A stretch of DNA of 64,000 nt from an uncultured Eubacteriales bacterium (GTDB taxonomy: Bacteria; Bacillota; Clostridia; Oscillospirales; Oscillospiraceae), in NCBI GenBank assembly GCA_900545495.1, contig UQZJ01000004.1:77395-141394 (forward strand). The letters are read 5' to 3'. The notes below the pieces were generated by a model. That model searched no databases. It was not told where the DNA came from and was given only the letters and a program-made list of their open reading frames with translations. Position 1 is the stretch's first letter; each line of letters starts with the position of its first letter. Position numbers and translations under genes: made by a program. Below are positions 42,057-50,681 of this stretch, one piece after another.

Positions 42057-43523
42057 TCAGTCCTCCACCACCAGACGACCCTCCACCCAGCGGTTGAGGT
42101 GCTGGTTGACCATCAGGTACTCCTCCACCACATCCCGCGCCGAGGTGGACAGCACGCGGATCTTGCCGTTCTTTTCTGCCTCCTCCGGCGTGATGCTCAG
42201 AAACGCCTGGAGGTTGTTGTAGTGATATTTCTGCATCGCCACAGTGTAGAGCCGGTCGGCGTACAGCGGTTCACCGTCCAGCGTCAGTGTGCGGAACGTC
42301 TGCGTGCTTCTGGACCAGACGATGTGCATCCCGTGGGAGAACTGGTAGAACTCCGTATGCTCGCCCTGAAATGCCTCATCCCGCAGGACGTGGCGCAGCA
42401 TCCGCTCCAGCTGGGCGCCGGTGACCTTGAGCATATACACCGCGTCATCATAGGGCAGGCATTCCACAAGGTCGGCGTAGTGTACCACGGGCCCCAGAGA
42501 GTAGCTGCGAATGGCGCCGGAGCCCATGAGCATCAGGTCGATGCCGAAGCTGTCCCGCAGAATGTCGGCGATCAGGTTGCCCAGCGGCGTTTCCTGATTG
42601 CGCTTGGGATGACCCAGCTCACAGGCAAACCGCGTGATGATGCGGTCATATTTTTGAGAGGTGGCGGTCTTGTAGTGCTGAATGAACGATTCCACCTCCT
42701 CGTCGCGGGGGCAGTGGGCGTCGTCAATGGGGATCATCTGCCACGTGAAGGTGTCGATGGCGTTGAGGTCGGTGTCCACCATGATATCGAAACGGCCGAT
42801 CTCGTCGGTGCCGGTACCCGCCTGCACGATGTAGATGTCGTTGACCTTAAAGGGTTTTTCCGGCTTTGTGTGGCTGTGGCCGCCGATGATCAGATCCACG
42901 CCCCATGCGGGGTCCAGCATCGCCGCCAGCTTCTTGTCCTCCTCGAAGCCGATGTGGGTGAGCAGCACGGTGAAGTCGATGTCGATGGCGTTGTAGGCGT
43001 TGCAGATGTTGCCCACCTCCCGGGCGGCCTCACCGATGTCCACAAAGGAGCCGATGAGCTCGTCGCTCTTGGCGGCGGCCAGCACATCCTCGGTGATGAT
43101 GCCGATGAACAGGATCTTCAGGCCGTCGATGTGGGCGATCCAGAACGGCTGGAACATCCGCCGTCCGTTGGATTTGATGTGCAGATTGGCATTGATGATG
43201 GGGAAATCCGCGCACTTCTCCAGAAACAGAAGATGGGCCAGGCCGTAATCGATCTCGTGGTTGCCGATGGTGGCCACATCCGGCCCCACCAGATTCATGA
43301 TGCCGATGGTGGAGGTACCCTTGTACTCCGAGTCGATGACGTTGCCGCGGAACATATCGCCTGCCACGGCATAGATTACATTTTTCTCCTCCCGCCGCAC
43401 CTTGTTGACATAGCCGGAGAGCAGCGATACGCCGCCCACCAGCCGCTGGTCGATCTGCTCGGCCAGAAAATCACCGTGCATATCGTTGGAGTGCAGGATC
43501 GTCAGCTTTTTCAGGTTCTTCAT
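42057..43523 (-). CDS. 5'-nucleotidase/metallophosphatase (UshA-like) without signal peptide
   Basis: Two-domain enzyme of 488 residues. The N-terminal metallophosphatase has LHSNDMHGDF (DxH), GDMFRGN, GNHEIDYG and IIGGHSH; the C-terminal domain matches the 5'-nucleotidase substrate-binding part (MGSGAIRSYS, LPYDDAVYMLKVTGAQL). UshA-type enzymes are normally exported, but this one has no signal peptide and so should act inside the cell on nucleotides or nucleotide sugars. ATG 43523 has GGAAGGAGGG upstream. Confidence 0.9.
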   Translation of the reverse strand: MKNLKKLTILHSNDMHGDFLAEQIDQRLVGGVSLLSGYVNKVRREEKNVIYAVAGDMFRGNVIDSEYKGTSTIGIMNLVGPDVATIGNHEIDYGLAHLLFLEKCADFPIINANLHIKSNGRRMFQPFWIAHIDGLKILFIGIITEDVLAAAKSDELIGSFVDIGEAAREVGNICNAYNAIDIDFTVLLTHIGFEEDKKLAAMLDPAWGVDLIIGGHSHTKPEKPFKVNDIYIVQAGTGTDEIGRFDIMVDTDLNAIDTFTWQMIPIDDAHCPRDEEVESFIQHYKTATSQKYDRIITRFACELGHPKRNQETPLGNLIADILRDSFGIDLMLMGSGAIRSYSLGPVVHYADLVECLPYDDAVYMLKVTGAQLERMLRHVLRDEAFQGEHTEFYQFSHGMHIVWSRSTQTFRTLTLDGEPLYADRLYTVAMQKYHYNNLQAFLSITPEEAEKNGKIRVLSTSARDVVEEYLMVNQHLNRWVEGRLVVED

Positions 43524-43645
43524 ACGCCACACCCTCCTTCCACTGCGCCTATTACCTATTATACTGCTATGATATGGCGTATCGGCGCAAAAAGCAAGAA
43601 TAATTCACACTTATGAGCGAAATCCGGGGCGTACATTTGTGAAAA

Positions 43646-43686
43646 AACAGGAAGCAGCCTCTGAGGGGGAGAGGCTGCTTCCTGTT
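43646..43686 (-). terminator. Terminator of the nhaC-aminotransferase operon
   Basis: A 17-bp perfect stem (43646-43662 with 43670-43686) with a 7-nt loop is followed on the minus strand by a T6 run. Confidence 0.92.
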
Positions 43687-43769
43687 TATGTGCGGCAATA
43701 TGGCGTACCGCAGCGCCGATGAGAGGGGGAGCACCATGCGCCGCAGGGAGGGGCGGCGCATGATGGGGA

Positions 43770-44954
43770 TCACTGAAGAGACAGGGCGTTGACCGCTTTT
43801 TCGATTTGCTCCAGCGCCTTTGTCAGGGTACACCGGGGGCAGGCCACGTTCATGCGCAGGAAGGCCTCTCCCTGCTCGCCGAACTCATAGCCGGCGCAGA
43901 ACGCCACCTTGGCCTCGTTGATCATGAAGTGCTCCAGCGCCATGCCCCGATAGGGCAGCTGGGAGCAGTCCAGCCAGACCAGATAGGTGCCCTCGGAGGG
44001 GATCATGCGGATCTGGGGGATACGCTCCCGCAGGAATTGCTCCAGATACGCCTTGTTGTCGGAGACATAGGCGATGGCCTGATCCAGCCACTCCTCACCG
44101 TCGTTGTAGGCGGCTATGAGGGCGGCCATGCCGAAGATGTTGTCCAGCCGCGTCTGGGCAATGGACATCTCCTCGTTGAACTTGCACCGCAGGTCGTCGT
44201 CTGCCAGCACGATGGTGGCCATGCCCAGTCCGCCCAGGTTAAAGCCCTTGTTGGCGGAGTAGCAGACCATGGAGTGGCGCAGCACGTCCTCGCCCAGCAG
44301 GCAGAAGGTGGTGTGGGGGTGCTCCGGCGGCACGAAGTCGCAGTGGATCTCGTCCACCAGCATGAAGATGTTGTGCCGCAGGCAGATCTCCGCCACGCCC
44401 TCCAGCTCCTGACGGGTCCATACCCGGCCGGTGGGGTTGTGGGGGCTGGAGAGCACCAGCACCTTCACGCCGGAGGCAGCCTTAGCCTCCATGTCGGCGA
44501 AATCGAAGGTGTAGCGCCCGTCCTTCCAGACCAGCGGCGTCTCCACCAGCTCCCGGCCGCCCCGGGTGACCATGTCAAACAGCGGGTCGTAGTTGGGCAT
44601 GGGAACCATGACCTTGTCGCCGGGGTTGGTGAGGATGCGGAGCATCACGTTCATGGCGTAGATCACGCCGGGAGGCGCAAAGGCCAGATGCTCGTAGTTG
44701 ACCTCGAAGCCATGGCGCTTTTTCAGCCAGCCCATTACCGCGTCATAATAGGGCTGCTGGCGCACGCCGTAGCCATAGACCGGATGGGCGGCGCGCTTCT
44801 GTACGGCCTCCACGATGCAGGGGGCGCAGGCAAAGTCCATGTCCGCCACCCACATGGGGATCACATCGTCCCGGCCAAAATAGTCCATATCGCAGTCCCA
44901 CTTGAAAGAGAAAGTATTTCTGCGATTGATGGGTGTATCAAAATCGTATTTCAT
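43770..44954 (-). CDS. MalY/PatB-family PLP-dependent aminotransferase or C-S lyase
   Basis: A fold-type I PLP enzyme of 394 residues in the MalY/PatB branch (N-terminal YDFDTPINRRNTFSFKWD, then IPMWVADMDFACAP). PLP contacts appear in SSPHNPTGRVW and LVDEIHCDFV, and the Schiff-base Lys in CYSANKGFNLGGL. Many members cleave cystathionine or other beta-thio amino acids. ATG 44954 overlaps the nhaC stop by 4 bp, so it is made together with that antiporter. Confidence 0.92.
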   Translation of the reverse strand: MKYDFDTPINRRNTFSFKWDCDMDYFGRDDVIPMWVADMDFACAPCIVEAVQKRAAHPVYGYGVRQQPYYDAVMGWLKKRHGFEVNYEHLAFAPPGVIYAMNVMLRILTNPGDKVMVPMPNYDPLFDMVTRGGRELVETPLVWKDGRYTFDFADMEAKAASGVKVLVLSSPHNPTGRVWTRQELEGVAEICLRHNIFMLVDEIHCDFVPPEHPHTTFCLLGEDVLRHSMVCYSANKGFNLGGLGMATIVLADDDLRCKFNEEMSIAQTRLDNIFGMAALIAAYNDGEEWLDQAIAYVSDNKAYLEQFLRERIPQIRMIPSEGTYLVWLDCSQLPYRGMALEHFMINEAKVAFCAGYEFGEQGEAFLRMNVACPRCTLTKALEQIEKAVNALSLQ

Positions 44955-46378
44955 GCAGCTCCACCAACCAGTGCAACAACGATCCACAGAATGATGGACA
45001 CTGCCGCTGCCAGCAGCGCGTAGGGAAGCTGGGTGCGGACGTGGTCAATGTGGTCGCAGGCGGCGCCCAGAGAGGAGAGCACCGTGGTGTCGGAAACGGG
45101 GGAGCAATGGTCACCGAACAGACCGCCGCTGACAACGGCGCCCACAGCGGCGTAGACCAGCGTACCCAGCTGACCGCCGGTGAAGGAGTAGGCCATGGGA
45201 ACGGCGATGGGAATGCAGATGGCGAAGGTGCCCCAGGAGGAGCCGGTGAAGAAGGAGATCACCGCGCCCGCGATGAAGGTCACAGACAGGAACAGGGCGG
45301 GGGTCATCCAGCTCTCGCAGACGCCCAGCAGGAAGTCGGCTGCGCCCATGGACTTGGTGATGGTGTTGATGCAGTAGGCCAGAGCCAGAATGAGGGTGGC
45401 GGACATGACGCTCTTCATGCCCTGCACGGCGGTGTTCACCAGATCGGTCACACTCTTGAACACCTTGCGGATGCTCAGCTCGATGGACATATAGATCACG
45501 GTGATGATGAAGCACTCCAGGATCTTCACGCCGCCCTTGGCGATGTAGGTCCAGATGGCGGTGGCGACAAGGAGAATGATGGGAACGAGGAAGTCCAGCA
45601 CGACGTTGGGCTTCACATCGCTGTCGTTGTCCTTCTGCAGCTCCTCCAGCTCGGTGCCCATCATGGGAACGGCGCCGTCACGCAGCAGCTTGCCGGTGGT
45701 GCGGGCGCGCTGCTCTGCCTTACGCATGGGCCCAAAGTCGGGGAAGATCTCCAGCGCGGAGAGCAGGGTGATGAGTACCATCAGAATCGCGTAGAAGTTA
45801 AAGGGGATGGCGCTGATGTAGACGCTTACGCCCTGCTCGTTGGAGGTCACAGGGCCGCCCAGATCCGCCACCAGACCGGCCACATAGGCGCCCCATGCCA
45901 TGAAGGGCATCAGGGTACACACGGAGGCGCAGGTGGAGTCAAGGATAAAGGCCAGCTTCTCTCTGGGTACGCGCATCTCATCCGTCAGAGGACGCATGAC
46001 CACGCCGCGCAGCAGGGGGCTCATGTAGTCGTCAATGGTGAACAGGCCGATGAACCAGGTGGCCAGCTTCACGCTGCGGGGGGATTTCACCTTGCCGGCG
46101 ATCATCTCCGCAAAGGCCTTGACCACGCCTGCCTTCATGAAGAAGGCGATCATGATGCCGATGAATACCTGAATGAGCAGGATCCAGATGAAGTCCTCGT
46201 TGCCCAGAGCCTCCTCCGCCAGAGCGGAGAAGCCGAAGGCGGGGTCGTGTCCCAGCAGCAGAACGCCGGAGAGGCAGCCCATGAACAGAGCAAAGACTGC
46301 GTCCTTTTTCCAGAACGCCAGCAGCAGGGTAAGCGCAAGGGGAATCAATGACAAGATACCGTAGTTTGCAGCTTCCAT
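44951..46378 (-). CDS. nhaC: NhaC-family Na+/H+ antiporter or substrate exchanger
   Basis: A 475-residue protein with about 12 membrane segments, the FTIDDYMSPLLRGVVMRPL region and the C-terminal ISFFTGSSWGTFAICIPIAVPMA ... FGDHCSPVSDTTVLSS, which define the NhaC family. Relatives include Na+/H+ antiporters and malate/lactate or amino-acid exchangers. Coupling to a MalY-type enzyme and a divergent DauR-like regulator favours an amino-acid-linked role. GGAGGT lies upstream of the ATG. Confidence 0.92.
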   Translation of the reverse strand: MEAANYGILSLIPLALTLLLAFWKKDAVFALFMGCLSGVLLLGHDPAFGFSALAEEALGNEDFIWILLIQVFIGIMIAFFMKAGVVKAFAEMIAGKVKSPRSVKLATWFIGLFTIDDYMSPLLRGVVMRPLTDEMRVPREKLAFILDSTCASVCTLMPFMAWGAYVAGLVADLGGPVTSNEQGVSVYISAIPFNFYAILMVLITLLSALEIFPDFGPMRKAEQRARTTGKLLRDGAVPMMGTELEELQKDNDSDVKPNVVLDFLVPIILLVATAIWTYIAKGGVKILECFIITVIYMSIELSIRKVFKSVTDLVNTAVQGMKSVMSATLILALAYCINTITKSMGAADFLLGVCESWMTPALFLSVTFIAGAVISFFTGSSWGTFAICIPIAVPMAYSFTGGQLGTLVYAAVGAVVSGGLFGDHCSPVSDTTVLSSLGAACDHIDHVRTQLPYALLAAAVSIILWIVVALVGGAA

Positions 46379-46458
46379 TACAAATACCTCCTTAAAAATA
46401 TGACACGCAGGGGGGAGATTGACCGCACACCTATCGTGACAATTTAATTACAATTCTG

Positions 46459-46487
46459 ATTATAATTTATCACATCATCCTTGTCAA
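46459..46487 (-). promoter_or_regulatory. Consensus promoter of nhaC-aminotransferase
   Basis: On the minus strand TTGACA (46487-46482), 17 bp, TATAAT (46464-46459): a perfect sigma-A promoter. Just downstream, AATTGT is repeated at an 11-bp interval around the start site, a possible regulator site for the divergent DauR-like protein. Confidence 0.9.
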
Positions 46488-46606
46488 TCTTGCATATGTG
46501 CCAAGAAGTTTGATAAGATTTTGTCTAAAACGCTGCCTGAGGGGGCGTATTCTGCCGTGTGCGCCAAAAAATTATCACCCGTTATCCGCGCCGTCTGCTT
46601 TGGGTG

Positions 46607-46635
46607 TTGATTTATTTGCAGAGTTTCGATATACT
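46607..46635 (+). promoter_or_regulatory. Promoter of the DauR-like regulator gene
   Basis: TTGATT (46607-46612), 17 bp, TATACT (46630-46635). It points away from the nhaC promoter; between them (46488-46606) no gene is visible. Confidence 0.68.
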
Positions 46636-46704
46636 GACTGGTAACGAAATTGCGTGACAGTTTTTTGTCAGATAAAAAGCTATTGCCGAGAAAGTTGGGA
46701 TACA

Positions 46705-47364
46705 GTGAGCAACTACGCCTGCCTTGAGCGATACATTCCCCTGGTGGAATTCATGGGGAAGATCTGCGGAAAAAATTATGAGATCATCCTCCACGACGTC
46801 TCCACGCCGGAGCGTTCGGTCATTGCTGCCTGCAACGGGCATCTCAGCGGCCGCCGCGTGGGAGACCCCATGACGGAGCTTGCCAAGGAGCTGCTGCGAA
46901 CCGGAGTCTATAAGGAACGCGACTATGTGGCAAACTACGAGGGACGTACCCGCGGGGGAAAACGCTTCGTATCCTCCACATATTTCATTAAGGAAAAGGG
47001 TCATCTGGTGGGCCTCATCTGCGTGAACCATGATGTGGAGGACATTCTGGTGCTTTCGGAGCATCTTTCCAACCTGCTCCACGCCTTCTCCCTGCCCCAA
47101 GAGGAGGAGCGCTCCGCTTATACGGAGAATCTGGACGACTCCATCCCAGAGCTTTCCAGCAACCTGATCCACTCCGCCGTTCTGGGCTATGGTATTCCCT
47201 CCGATGCCATGCACGCGTCGGACAAGCTGGATATCCTCCGTTCGCTGGAGGCACAGGGCGTGTTCCAGACCAAGGGCTCCGTCGGTCAGGCGGCCAAGGA
47301 ACTGCACATCTCCGAGCCCACGGTCTATCGCTATCTGCGGCGCATACGGAATGAAACGGTGTGA
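46705..47364 (+). CDS. DauR/YheO-type transcriptional regulator (PAS-like + HTH)
   Basis: The N-terminal ~115 residues are the YheO-like PAS domain (RYIPLVEFMGKICGKNYEIILHDV; KGHLVGLICVNHDVED). The C-terminus is a helix-turn-helix (GSVGQAAKELHISEPTVYRYLRRIR). This is the DauR family, known to control amino-acid catabolism and transport genes. GTG 46705 gives the normal family N-terminus and 219 residues, although the ribosome site is weak; GTG 46654 would add a Cys-rich tail. It is divergent from nhaC, its likely target. Confidence 0.88.
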   Translation: MSNYACLERYIPLVEFMGKICGKNYEIILHDVSTPERSVIAACNGHLSGRRVGDPMTELAKELLRTGVYKERDYVANYEGRTRGGKRFVSSTYFIKEKGHLVGLICVNHDVEDILVLSEHLSNLLHAFSLPQEEERSAYTENLDDSIPELSSNLIHSAVLGYGIPSDAMHASDKLDILRSLEAQGVFQTKGSVGQAAKELHISEPTVYRYLRRIRNETV

Positions 47365-47532
47365 GATTTTGCGAGCACACATGGTATCCGCCTGCTTATC
47401 AGTAAGACCCATACCCTTCAAGCGTGTGCCTGTAAGCACCATAACACGATTTAAGTGTGAGCTAACTGGTTGAGCGTCTCAAAGGAGAGGGCGTCACCTC
47501 ACCTCCTGCGCCGCAATAGACAAAGAATAAGA
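47365..47532. other. Intergenic stretch before the attachment site
   Basis: No gene or convincing RNA is visible. It contains a GCCGCAATAGACAAAGAATAA stretch related to two others inside the element (around 47832 and 52342). Confidence 0.3.
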
Positions 47533-47569
47533 AAAACCCCTCTGAAATCAACGATTTCAGAGGGGTTTT
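47533..47569 (-). terminator. Terminator of the tRNA-Pro gene
   Basis: A 17-bp perfect stem (AAAACCCCTCTGAAATC with its complement at 47553-47569) with a 3-nt loop and T5 on the minus strand directly follows the CCA end of the tRNA-Pro fragment. It is evidently the original tRNA terminator. Confidence 0.9.
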
Positions 47570-47615
47570 GGTCCGAGTAGTGCGGCTCGAACGCACGGTC
47601 TCCTGGTCCCAAACC
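47569..47615 (-). other. attachment site: 3' part of a tRNA-Pro(UGG) gene
   Basis: Read on the minus strand this is the 3' part of a proline tRNA: anticodon loop TTTGGGA (anticodon TGG), 3' anticodon stem CCAGG, 5-nt variable loop, T-arm GTGCG-TTCGAGC-CGCAC, acceptor strand TACTCGG, discriminator A and CCA. The 5' half is missing: upstream of the loop only two pairs of the anticodon stem survive and no D-arm or 5' acceptor CCGAGTA is present. Such a duplicated tRNA 3' end, breaking in the anticodon loop, is the footprint of tyrosine-recombinase integration. A complete tRNA-Pro is expected at the far end of the element, beyond this window. Confidence 0.85.
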
Positions 47616-47916
47616 TATGTCTGAACCTTCAGATAGGCATGTTGCGCCCTCTTTGGTGCTTTCCGGCACTCCTGCGGTTCCTCTTTGGAACTCTTTTGCC
47701 CTGTTCGTTTCAGGCACCACTTTCGTCTTTTGGGATTTGTGTGGGATTGAATTCTGTATATTAAAAGTGCTTCCGACCGGGATTGTCCCCGGCAGCGGGT
47801 GCTTTTTACCGCAGCGAGCAGCTCAGAAATTGCGCCGCATAAACAAAGAAAAAAGCGCGATGACAAAAAGACAGCAGGCTGACTTGGATGATAGCCAGCC
47901 TGCTGAGCGAAGATGG
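47616..47916. other. Non-coding left end of the integrative element, with terminator
   Basis: No credible gene. At 47872-47905 a 10-bp stem (CAGCAGGCTG with its complement) followed by T5 on the minus strand ends the HTH-AAA-nuclease gene. Around 47755-47805 a GC-rich imperfect hairpin is flanked by AAAA and TTTTT. Confidence 0.5.
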
Positions 47917-49782
47917 TTATTCGATGTTTTGCCTTTCGGCAGCAATACGTGTTTTTTTGCCTGAGAATGCAATGCCGATTTTTATAATTGACGTAACATT
48001 CATTGCCTGCAGATCAACGCTGTACGCACGGTCGTTGATCTGTTGCAAGGCAACATTGGCAAGGTCTTCAAGCTGTGTTTCAGAGCGGCCTTTTCCGGCC
48101 TTTAATTCAATCAAAATGCCAGGCAGCCGCTTATTCAAAGGAAGCAGCTGAATATCAAACCGTCCATCACCAGCTTCGCGATTGGAGGTAATGCGATAGC
48201 TGTTGTCCATTACAGCGCACATACCCAATATCAGACCATGGTAAAATGTTTCGTCGGCAGCATCGTGGAAACTTATTGTTTGGAGCAGAAACTTCTCCAA
48301 GGCTTTTTGCAGTGAGTCGCTATCTACCTTGTAGATAGCTTCCTGAATAGCAACAGCAACGGAACGAGGAATAATATTCTCAAGCTGAGAGAGGATCTCC
48401 TTGCTGTAGACGAAAGAAATCTCTTTGTTGGGTAGAGCCACTTCGCACATATAATCCTCGCCGTAAGACTGGTCGCAGCTCACAGCCTTCAAATAACCTG
48501 CCACCAGCAGGAAGCTGTAAACAGAGGACGGATCATTCTGGATTTGCGGATAAATGACACCGGTGTCGATGTGCGTAACGAAGGATTCGCCCTTCATCAA
48601 CAGCTCCAGACGCTCCATAATATCCGGCGTTGCAGAAGCCAGCACCTCGCGGATGATGTCATTGCTCCCGGTAGACTGCCAGAACGCTTTGGGACGGCAG
48701 TTATTGTTGAAGTATCCAATGACAGACCAGGGATTAAAAATCTCGGTATCGCCGAAAAGGTAACCATCATACCAATCGCAGAGCTCCTGATATTTATCAG
48801 AAGCATGATAGTAGTCTGCCATCTCGTGTACTTCGCTTGAAGTGAAGCCGAAATATTCGCTGTAGCGCTCGTCTAAAATCGAGTTGATCTTCAGGTTGTT
48901 CAGGCCGCTGAAGATACTTTCCTTGGCAACACGCAGGATGCCGGTCAGGAAACCATAGCTCAGATGCGGATTGTCCTTCAGACCACCGGAGAACAGGTTT
49001 CGCATGAACCCGATGATCGTGTCGTAGAAGCCGCTCGCATGGCCCTGCTGAATGGGAGTGTCATATTCGTCAATGATGACGATAGGTGCGACATCGTGGT
49101 GCTTATGGAGGAGCAGCGTCAGTGTCCGCAGGGACATTTGATATTCCACTTCGTCAGCGGCTTCTGTTGCAAGAAGGGAATATTCCTCTTTTTCGTAATC
49201 ACTAAGCGCAGAACTGGAGGCCAACTCGTCGTGACGGCGGAATTCCTGTGCGATCAGCTTTTGGAGCGTCTGATAGGTTTCTTCCCAAGAGGTGTATTTA
49301 ACATCCTTGAAGGACAGGAAGATCACAGGATACTTTCTATGGTGGGCAAGATAGGATTCTCCGCAGGACCAGATTTTCTTGTCTCTGAAGTAAACGGATG
49401 TGTCCTCGGTCGTCTTTTCGAAGAATGTACGGAGCATGTCCATGTTCAGCGTCTTGCCAAAACGTCTCGGACGGGTGAACAGGGATACCTTGGGGCGCTC
49501 ATCCAGAAATTCCTTGATCATCAGGGTTTTGTCCACATAGTAGTAGTTCTTGCAGGCGTCCCGGTAATCAGATACGCCAATGGGCAACGGCTTGCGCGCA
49601 GATGATACTGCGGGCTTCACAGCACTTCGGCGGCCACGCTTATCCATCGGCTTTTGAGTACCGTCCGGGATAAACCACTGTCTGCCCTCCTTATATGCGC
49701 CAGAGATACGTCCAGCTTTGCAAAGCTCATTGACCCGCCGTTCAGTAATACCCCAAGCGGAAGCCGCTTCTTTGATCGTCAT
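47917..49782 (-). CDS. HTH--AAA-ATPase-like--PD-(D/E)XK nuclease fusion protein
   Basis: The body is the AAA-ATPase-like family with a C-terminal PD-(D/E)XK nuclease: P-loop TRPRRFGKTLN (residues ~103-113), Walker B IVIIDEYDTPI, and nuclease core GDGRFDIQLLP ... ILIELKAGK. Residues 1-40 form an excisionase/MerR-like winged helix (MTIKEAASAWGITERRVNELCKAGRISGAYKEGRQWFIP), an addition to the usual architecture. ATG 49782 has TGGAGGTG 8 bp upstream and gives 621 residues. These proteins are abundant in gut anaerobes and their role is unsettled. It is divergent from the integrase pair, with a repeat array in between. Confidence 0.88.
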   Translation of the reverse strand: MTIKEAASAWGITERRVNELCKAGRISGAYKEGRQWFIPDGTQKPMDKRGRRSAVKPAVSSARKPLPIGVSDYRDACKNYYYVDKTLMIKEFLDERPKVSLFTRPRRFGKTLNMDMLRTFFEKTTEDTSVYFRDKKIWSCGESYLAHHRKYPVIFLSFKDVKYTSWEETYQTLQKLIAQEFRRHDELASSSALSDYEKEEYSLLATEAADEVEYQMSLRTLTLLLHKHHDVAPIVIIDEYDTPIQQGHASGFYDTIIGFMRNLFSGGLKDNPHLSYGFLTGILRVAKESIFSGLNNLKINSILDERYSEYFGFTSSEVHEMADYYHASDKYQELCDWYDGYLFGDTEIFNPWSVIGYFNNNCRPKAFWQSTGSNDIIREVLASATPDIMERLELLMKGESFVTHIDTGVIYPQIQNDPSSVYSFLLVAGYLKAVSCDQSYGEDYMCEVALPNKEISFVYSKEILSQLENIIPRSVAVAIQEAIYKVDSDSLQKALEKFLLQTISFHDAADETFYHGLILGMCAVMDNSYRITSNREAGDGRFDIQLLPLNKRLPGILIELKAGKGRSETQLEDLANVALQQINDRAYSVDLQAMNVTSIIKIGIAFSGKKTRIAAERQNIE

Positions 49783-49826
49783 ATTGGAACACCTCCATTG
49801 CAGTTCGTCAAGAACATTATAACCAC

Positions 49827-49898
49827 TATTCCGAATAAAATCAACCGTATTATTCCGAATGATAACGGCGTTATTCGGAACGGTTTTATTCTGCGAAT
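49827..49898. repeat. Array of four ATTCNGAAT-type palindromes
   Basis: TATTCCGAAT at 49827-49836 and 49851-49860, TATTCGGAAC at 49872-49881 and TATTCTGCGAAT at 49887-49898 lie in the divergent gap between the HTH-AAA-nuclease gene (-) and the integrase pair (+). Start-to-start spacings are 24, 21 and 15 bp, so the first three sit on nearly the same face of the helix. Each repeat is itself palindromic. They most likely bind a dimeric regulator; the HTH of the adjacent protein is one candidate. Confidence 0.75.
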
Positions 49899-49967
49899 AT
49901 TCTGTCCTTTCAGTAGCTATTTCCTGCTTTCTGTGATATTGTTCGTTTGCCAAAAGGAGGCGATAAT

Positions 49968-50681
49968 ATGCAGAAAGAAAACAAGCTGACGGTCGGGCAA
50001 TGGTGCGACCACTGGTTCACCGCTAACCGCCACAAATGGAATAGCAACACCGAGGGCGGATACCGCAATCTGATTTACAGCCACATCATCCCCAGCATCG
50101 GAGGCGTGGTGCTGTCTGGCCTGACAAAGCAGACAATCATCAATTTCTACGACAGTCTGCGAAGTCAAGGACTCGGAGCCAGAAGCGTCTGGTGTGTCCA
50201 CCTGCTCCTGCGCCGGTGTATGGACGAAGCGGCACAGGACCAGCTCGTTCCCTACAACCCGGTGCGGCTCTGCCGGGAGCCCAAGGCAGAGGAATACAAA
50301 ACAGCCCCTCTGCGATTGGGGCAGCTCCAGCGTTACCTGAACGCGGCAGAACAGCTCGGCATACTCCCCATCATCTATACAGGACTTTCAAGCGGCCTGC
50401 GGCAATGTGAACTGATCACCTTGTCGTGGGCCGATTTTCATGTCCGCTACAGGTACATCCTCAAAGGCCAGCGGTTGCTGACGCTCAATGAGAAAGCGGA
50501 GCATCTCCTGAAGCGGATACCGGAAACGGCCTCGTCCTATGTGTTTCTCAATCCAAAAACCGAAGCGCCATACCAGCTCCACGAGTTCTACTATCTGCAC
50601 AAGAAGATTCTGAAACAGGCAAGGCTCCCATGGGTAGCCTTTCGAGACTTACAGCGCCAGTGTATGGAGGTGGGAATATGA
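49968..50681 (+). CDS. Truncated tyrosine-recombinase-like protein
   Basis: A 237-residue protein with the N-terminal SAM-like arm-binding domain (LTVGQWCDHWFTANRHKWN) and the start of the catalytic domain, including the first catalytic Arg in SSGLRQCELITLSW. The later region is degenerate (VAFRDLQRQCMEVG in place of HxLRH) and the protein ends there, without the LGH motif or the nucleophilic Tyr. It cannot cut DNA by itself and may be a helper or a decayed copy. ATG 49968 has AAAGGAGG upstream. It overlaps the next recombinase gene in ATGA. Confidence 0.82.
   Translation: MQKENKLTVGQWCDHWFTANRHKWNSNTEGGYRNLIYSHIIPSIGGVVLSGLTKQTIINFYDSLRSQGLGARSVWCVHLLLRRCMDEAAQDQLVPYNPVRLCREPKAEEYKTAPLRLGQLQRYLNAAEQLGILPIIYTGLSSGLRQCELITLSWADFHVRYRYILKGQRLLTLNEKAEHLLKRIPETASSYVFLNPKTEAPYQLHEFYYLHKKILKQARLPWVAFRDLQRQCMEVGI

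Noticed and set aside
46654..46704. Upstream GTG start adding 17 residues to the DauR-like regulator
   Set aside because: The added residues (MTVFCQIKSYCRES) do not fit the family N-terminus, which begins close to the RYIPLVEF segment; GTG 46705 was preferred.
47615..47866. An 83-codon minus-strand frame ending inside the tRNA-Pro fragment
   Set aside because: It could have been an integrase tail at the attachment site, but the Lys/Arg-rich sequence shows no recombinase motif and no start signal.
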